This document shows, in pieces, positions 5,679 to 8,338 of a stretch of 8,338 bases of DNA. Each line of letters starts with the position of its first letter. Position 1 is the stretch's first letter. The notes beneath the pieces are model-generated. The model was not told where the DNA came from and ran no database searches. It saw only the letters and a program-made list of their open reading frames with translations. This DNA is from Defluviitaleaceae bacterium (GTDB taxonomy: Bacteria; Bacillota; Clostridia; Lachnospirales; WRAX01), in contig WQVB01000048.1 of NCBI GenBank assembly GCA_009781815.1, positions 1 through 8,338 of the forward strand, written 5' to 3'. Both the position numbers and the translations under genes were made by a program.

Positions 5679-8338
5679 GTGACCACTCAAGGAAGGCTTC
5701 TGTTGCAGGTTGTTGCAGCTGGAGGAGACATCTTGATAGACAACGCCACAATCACCTTGACAGACCAAAGGGACAATGTAGTTTACCAATTGCATACCGA
5801 TAGAACAGGGCACGCACCAGAGGTAATTTTAGAGACCCCATGCGTAACCACAACTTATGACCCTTATGCAAAAGAGAAAAGATATGCTAGATATAACGCA
5901 AGGGTAGAGGCTAAAGGCTATAACCCAGTGCTTTATAAAGGCATTATGGTTATTGGAGACAACACGGCCATACAAGTGATAGAGATGCATCCGCTGGTTG
6001 AAAATGAAAGCCCTATATTAGAGATTATGGATGTAAGCGGCCATGCTCTTGACGGGCCAGTTTACCCTGAAGATGTAAACTTTGACGACCCTGAAAACCC
6101 TTTTTTAAGGCCTGATGTGTGGAAGCCTAGAGACGTTGCCATACCTAACTATATTACGGTGCATTTAGGCAGGCCTGAGGTATGGGCACCAAATGTGCGT
6201 GTGCCTTTTATTGATTATATCAAAAATGTAACCTCTCATGAGATTTTTGACAGCTGGCCAGAAGAGACTATAACGGCTAATGTGTGGTGTATTATCTCTT
6301 TAACCTTAAATCGTATTTTCACAGAATTTTATCGTTCAAGAAATTTAAATTTTGACATTACAAGTGCTACGTCTATCGACCAAATGTATGTGCATCACGG
6401 CACAATAGGGGCGAGGATTAGCGCTATTGTTGATGGGATTTTTAATCAATATCTAGCCCAGATAGGGCATTTAGAGCCGTTTTTAGCCCTTTATAATGAC
6501 GGCACCACGGCAAACATACCTGGCAGGCTTTCTCAATGGGGGTCTTTCTTTGATGCACGAGACAGAGGCATGAATGCGTGGCAGATTATCGAAAAATATT
6601 ATAGGCCAGCATTAGAGCTTAGAGAGAGCAACAACTTTAAAGGGCCTTTAGAGTCTTGGCCTGGGCATTCTTTATCTGAAGGGTCTAGCGGCCTTGCGGT
6701 AGAGACAATGCAGCGATATTTGAATAGGGTGCTTGGCCGCTATACGGATATTATAATCAACCCAGTTGATGGGGTGTTTGGTGCATCTACCCGCAATTCT
6801 GTAAGGGTTTTTCAGCAGATTTATAATCTACCTCAAACGGGGGTTATTGATAGAGCCACATGGTATCAAATATCAAGGATTTATGCTATCGAAAAAGCCC
6901 TTTGGGAGATGAATAGTGAGGGCATACGCATAGGTATTGGCCGCACGCCACCTACAACGGTGATACGCCAAGGGGCAACGGGTAGGCTGGTTACGGAGCT
7001 GCAATTTTTGCTAGACTATATAGGCTTATTTTATGATTCTATACCCTTTGTGGCAGACACTAGCCGTTTTGATGGGTTGACTACGGAATCTGTTAGAGAG
7101 TTTCAAAGGATTTTCGGGCTTAATGTAGATGGTGTTGTAGGGCCTATAACGTGGCGAAAGCTTTATGATGTGTATTGGGGTATAAAAGAAAACACACCAG
7201 AGCCTCAGCCTGCGCCCCCGCCTGTTAACCCGCCTAACATGCCACCTTACCCTGGTTCCCTTATCCGTTTAGGGTCTACTGGTGAAAGTGCTCGTTTAAT
7301 ACAAGGGGCTCTAAACAGATTATCAGAAGCTATACCAACCATTGGCAAAGTGCCTGAAGACGGCGTGTTTGGAGAAAGCACAAGAGAGGCTGTGATGGCC
7401 TTTCAGAGGACTTTTGGCTTAACCATTGACGGCATCGTAGGCCCAATAACTTGGGATAGATTGTTTAGAGAATATCTTGATCTACAGCCTGAAGGGCCTA
7501 GCTACCCTTACCCATACCCGCCCTTCCCAGGTTCTAATATACAAATGGGGGCATCTGGGCAAAGCGTAAGGGATATTCAAGAGGCTATAAATAGGCTTGC
7601 GGCTTGCGAAAATCGCCTTTGGATTTTAAATGTTGACGGCAACTTTGGGATTGCAACAAGAGACGCTATTTTCACCTTCCAAAGCGACTATGGCCTGCCT
7701 ATAACTGGTGTTGTGGATAGAGCCACTTGGGATAGGTTGATGGAAGAGGCTGCTGCCTGTAGTGGGGTTACTCCTCCGCCACCTCAACCGCCTATAACGC
7801 CACCCTTCCCAGGCACGTCTATCCGCCCTGGGGATAGTGGTCAAAATGTTAGGACTATCCAAGAGGCTATAAACCAGCTGGCAAAATGTCAAAATCGCTT
7901 ATGGATTTTAACGGTAGATGGTGTGTTTGGCAATCAAACTAGAGATGCTATATTTACCTTCCAAAATGTATATGGGTTGCCTATAACAGGAGTAGTAGAC
8001 CGCACCACTTGGGATAGGCTGATGCAAGAGGCGGCAAGCTGTAGCGGCGGCGGGGTAACCCCACCTGACCCTAACCTGCCACCTTACCCAGGCTCACCTA
8101 TACAAATGGGCAGCACGGGGCAAAATGTTAGAGCTGTACAAGAAGCCATCAACAAGCTTTCAAGATGCGAAAACCGCCTTTGGATTTTAACGGTGGATGG
8201 CAACTTTGGGGCGGCTACAAGAGACGCTATTTTCACCTTCCAAAGTGACTATGGCTTGCCTATAACTGGCGTTGTAGACCAAACCACGTGGGATAGATTG
8301 ATGCAAGAGGCTGATGCCTGTGGCGGAGGAGGCACAAC
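5679..8338 (+). CDS. SpoIID-like protein with at least six peptidoglycan-binding repeats (3' end outside window)
   Basis: 886 codons are visible with no stop; the C-terminus is missing. Residues ~5-106 look like a transthyretin/carboxypeptidase-regulatory-like beta domain (ATITLTDQRDNVVYQLHTD). Residues ~158-314 resemble SpoIID: VRVPFIDYIKNVTSHEIFDSWPEE holds E188 where SpoIID has its catalytic Glu (written here as VPFIDYIKNV and SHEIFDSWPEE), then LSQWG (284-288) and QIIEKYY. The usual GHGVGMSQWG histidine and the Cys/His metal motif are absent, so lytic activity is doubtful. Six PG_binding_1 repeats follow at about 334-408, 428-505, 528-600, 620-696, 714-790 and 807-886, typically with DG-x-FG-x-x-TR...F-Q...TG-V-D...TW, joined mostly by Pro-rich linkers. 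No signal peptide is seen. It probably binds cell-wall or spore-cortex peptidoglycan; how it would reach it is unclear. Confidence 0.85.
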   Translation, partial: MTTQGRLLLQVVAAGGDILIDNATITLTDQRDNVVYQLHTDRTGHAPEVILETPCVTTTYDPYAKEKRYARYNARVEAKGYNPVLYKGIMVIGDNTAIQVIEMHPLVENESPILEIMDVSGHALDGPVYPEDVNFDDPENPFLRPDVWKPRDVAIPNYITVHLGRPEVWAPNVRVPFIDYIKNVTSHEIFDSWPEETITANVWCIISLTLNRIFTEFYRSRNLNFDITSATSIDQMYVHHGTIGARISAIVDGIFNQYLAQIGHLEPFLALYNDGTTANIPGRLSQWGSFFDARDRGMNAWQIIEKYYRPALELRESNNFKGPLESWPGHSLSEGSSGLAVETMQRYLNRVLGRYTDIIINPVDGVFGASTRNSVRVFQQIYNLPQTGVIDRATWYQISRIYAIEKALWEMNSEGIRIGIGRTPPTTVIRQGATGRLVTELQFLLDYIGLFYDSIPFVADTSRFDGLTTESVREFQRIFGLNVDGVVGPITWRKLYDVYWGIKENTPEPQPAPPPVNPPNMPPYPGSLIRLGSTGESARLIQGALNRLSEAIPTIGKVPEDGVFGESTREAVMAFQRTFGLTIDGIVGPITWDRLFREYLDLQPEGPSYPYPYPPFPGSNIQMGASGQSVRDIQEAINRLAACENRLWILNVDGNFGIATRDAIFTFQSDYGLPITGVVDRATWDRLMEEAAACSGVTPPPPQPPITPPFPGTSIRPGDSGQNVRTIQEAINQLAKCQNRLWILTVDGVFGNQTRDAIFTFQNVYGLPITGVVDRTTWDRLMQEAASCSGGGVTPPDPNLPPYPGSPIQMGSTGQNVRAVQEAINKLSRCENRLWILTVDGNFGAATRDAIFTFQSDYGLPITGVVDQTTWDRLMQEADACGGGGT
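7536..8338 (+). repeat. Tandem DNA repeats encoding the last three peptidoglycan-binding domains
   Basis: Three units of about 280 nt (starting at 7536, 7818 and 8097; spacings 282 and 279 nt) encode near-identical domains. Units 1 and 3 share an exact 29-nt block (7656-7684 and 8217-8245), while the same block in unit 2 has several synonymous differences. The first three domains of the protein are much more diverged. The array may continue beyond the window. Confidence 0.85.

Noticed and set aside
5619..5813. 64-codon open frame on the - strand
   Set aside because: It overlaps the ribosome binding site and start of the long + strand gene and shows no recognisable protein features.
7626..7892. 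88-codon open frame on the - strand
   Set aside because: It is antisense to the peptidoglycan-binding repeats and arises from their repetitive sequence.
7536..8338. Tandem repeats considered as a toxin or phase-variable adhesin repeat
   Set aside because: The units match the PG_binding_1 pattern (DGxFGxxTR, FQ, TGVVD, TWDRL) and preserve frame; no adhesin or toxin motif is visible.

Overview
The window looks like chromosomal DNA of an endospore-forming, low-to-moderate GC Bacillota, most likely a member of Clostridia. The evidence is the gene trio radical SAM protein – DUF2344 protein – RNase E/G, which is characteristic of Clostridia, strong AGGAGG-type ribosome binding sites, frequent ATA/AGA/AGG codons, and a SpoIID-like peptidoglycan-binding protein. 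I cannot name a genus. All supported genes lie on the + strand.

Positions 1-5110 form one tightly packed gene cluster, probably an operon whose promoter lies upstream of the window. It encodes a B12-binding-type radical SAM protein (TIGR03960-like), its partner DUF2344/TIGR03936 protein (14-nt overlap), a short RNase E/G (4-nt ATGA overlap), ammonia-dependent NAD synthetase NadE, a site-2-protease-like membrane protein (13-nt overlap) that has lost its metal ligands, and a 57-residue two-segment membrane protein. It ends at a strong intrinsic terminator (5120-5147). In many Clostridia the first three genes lead into rplU-prp-rpmA-obg. Here nadE and a pseudoprotease follow instead, and the RNase stops before its usual zinc-link region.

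Positions 5111-5678 (568 nt) contain no credible gene. They hold two large inverted-repeat structures (about 5174-5346 and 5351-5480), each with smaller hairpins nested in its arms. The block is bracketed by two exact 28-nt copies of the same terminator (5120-5147 and 5564-5591). This resembles an accumulation of non-coding MITE/REP-type elements. Nothing recognisable was seen in 5481-5563.

Positions 5679-8338 are one open gene that runs off the right edge (886 complete codons seen). It starts with GTG behind a strong ribosome binding site. The product has a transthyretin-like N-terminal beta domain, a degenerate SpoIID-like domain, and at least six PG_binding_1 repeats joined by proline-rich linkers. 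The last three repeats are nearly identical and each carries a cysteine pair exactly 51 residues apart. There is no N-terminal signal peptide. This suggests a cell-wall or spore-cortex binding protein, possibly made in the mother cell during sporulation; that role is inference.

No CRISPR array, rRNA, tRNA, transposase, phage gene or defence system was found. The most unusual items are the pseudoprotease in the nadE cluster, the truncated RNase E/G, the terminator-bracketed nested palindromes, and the SpoIID-like/PG-binding repeat protein.
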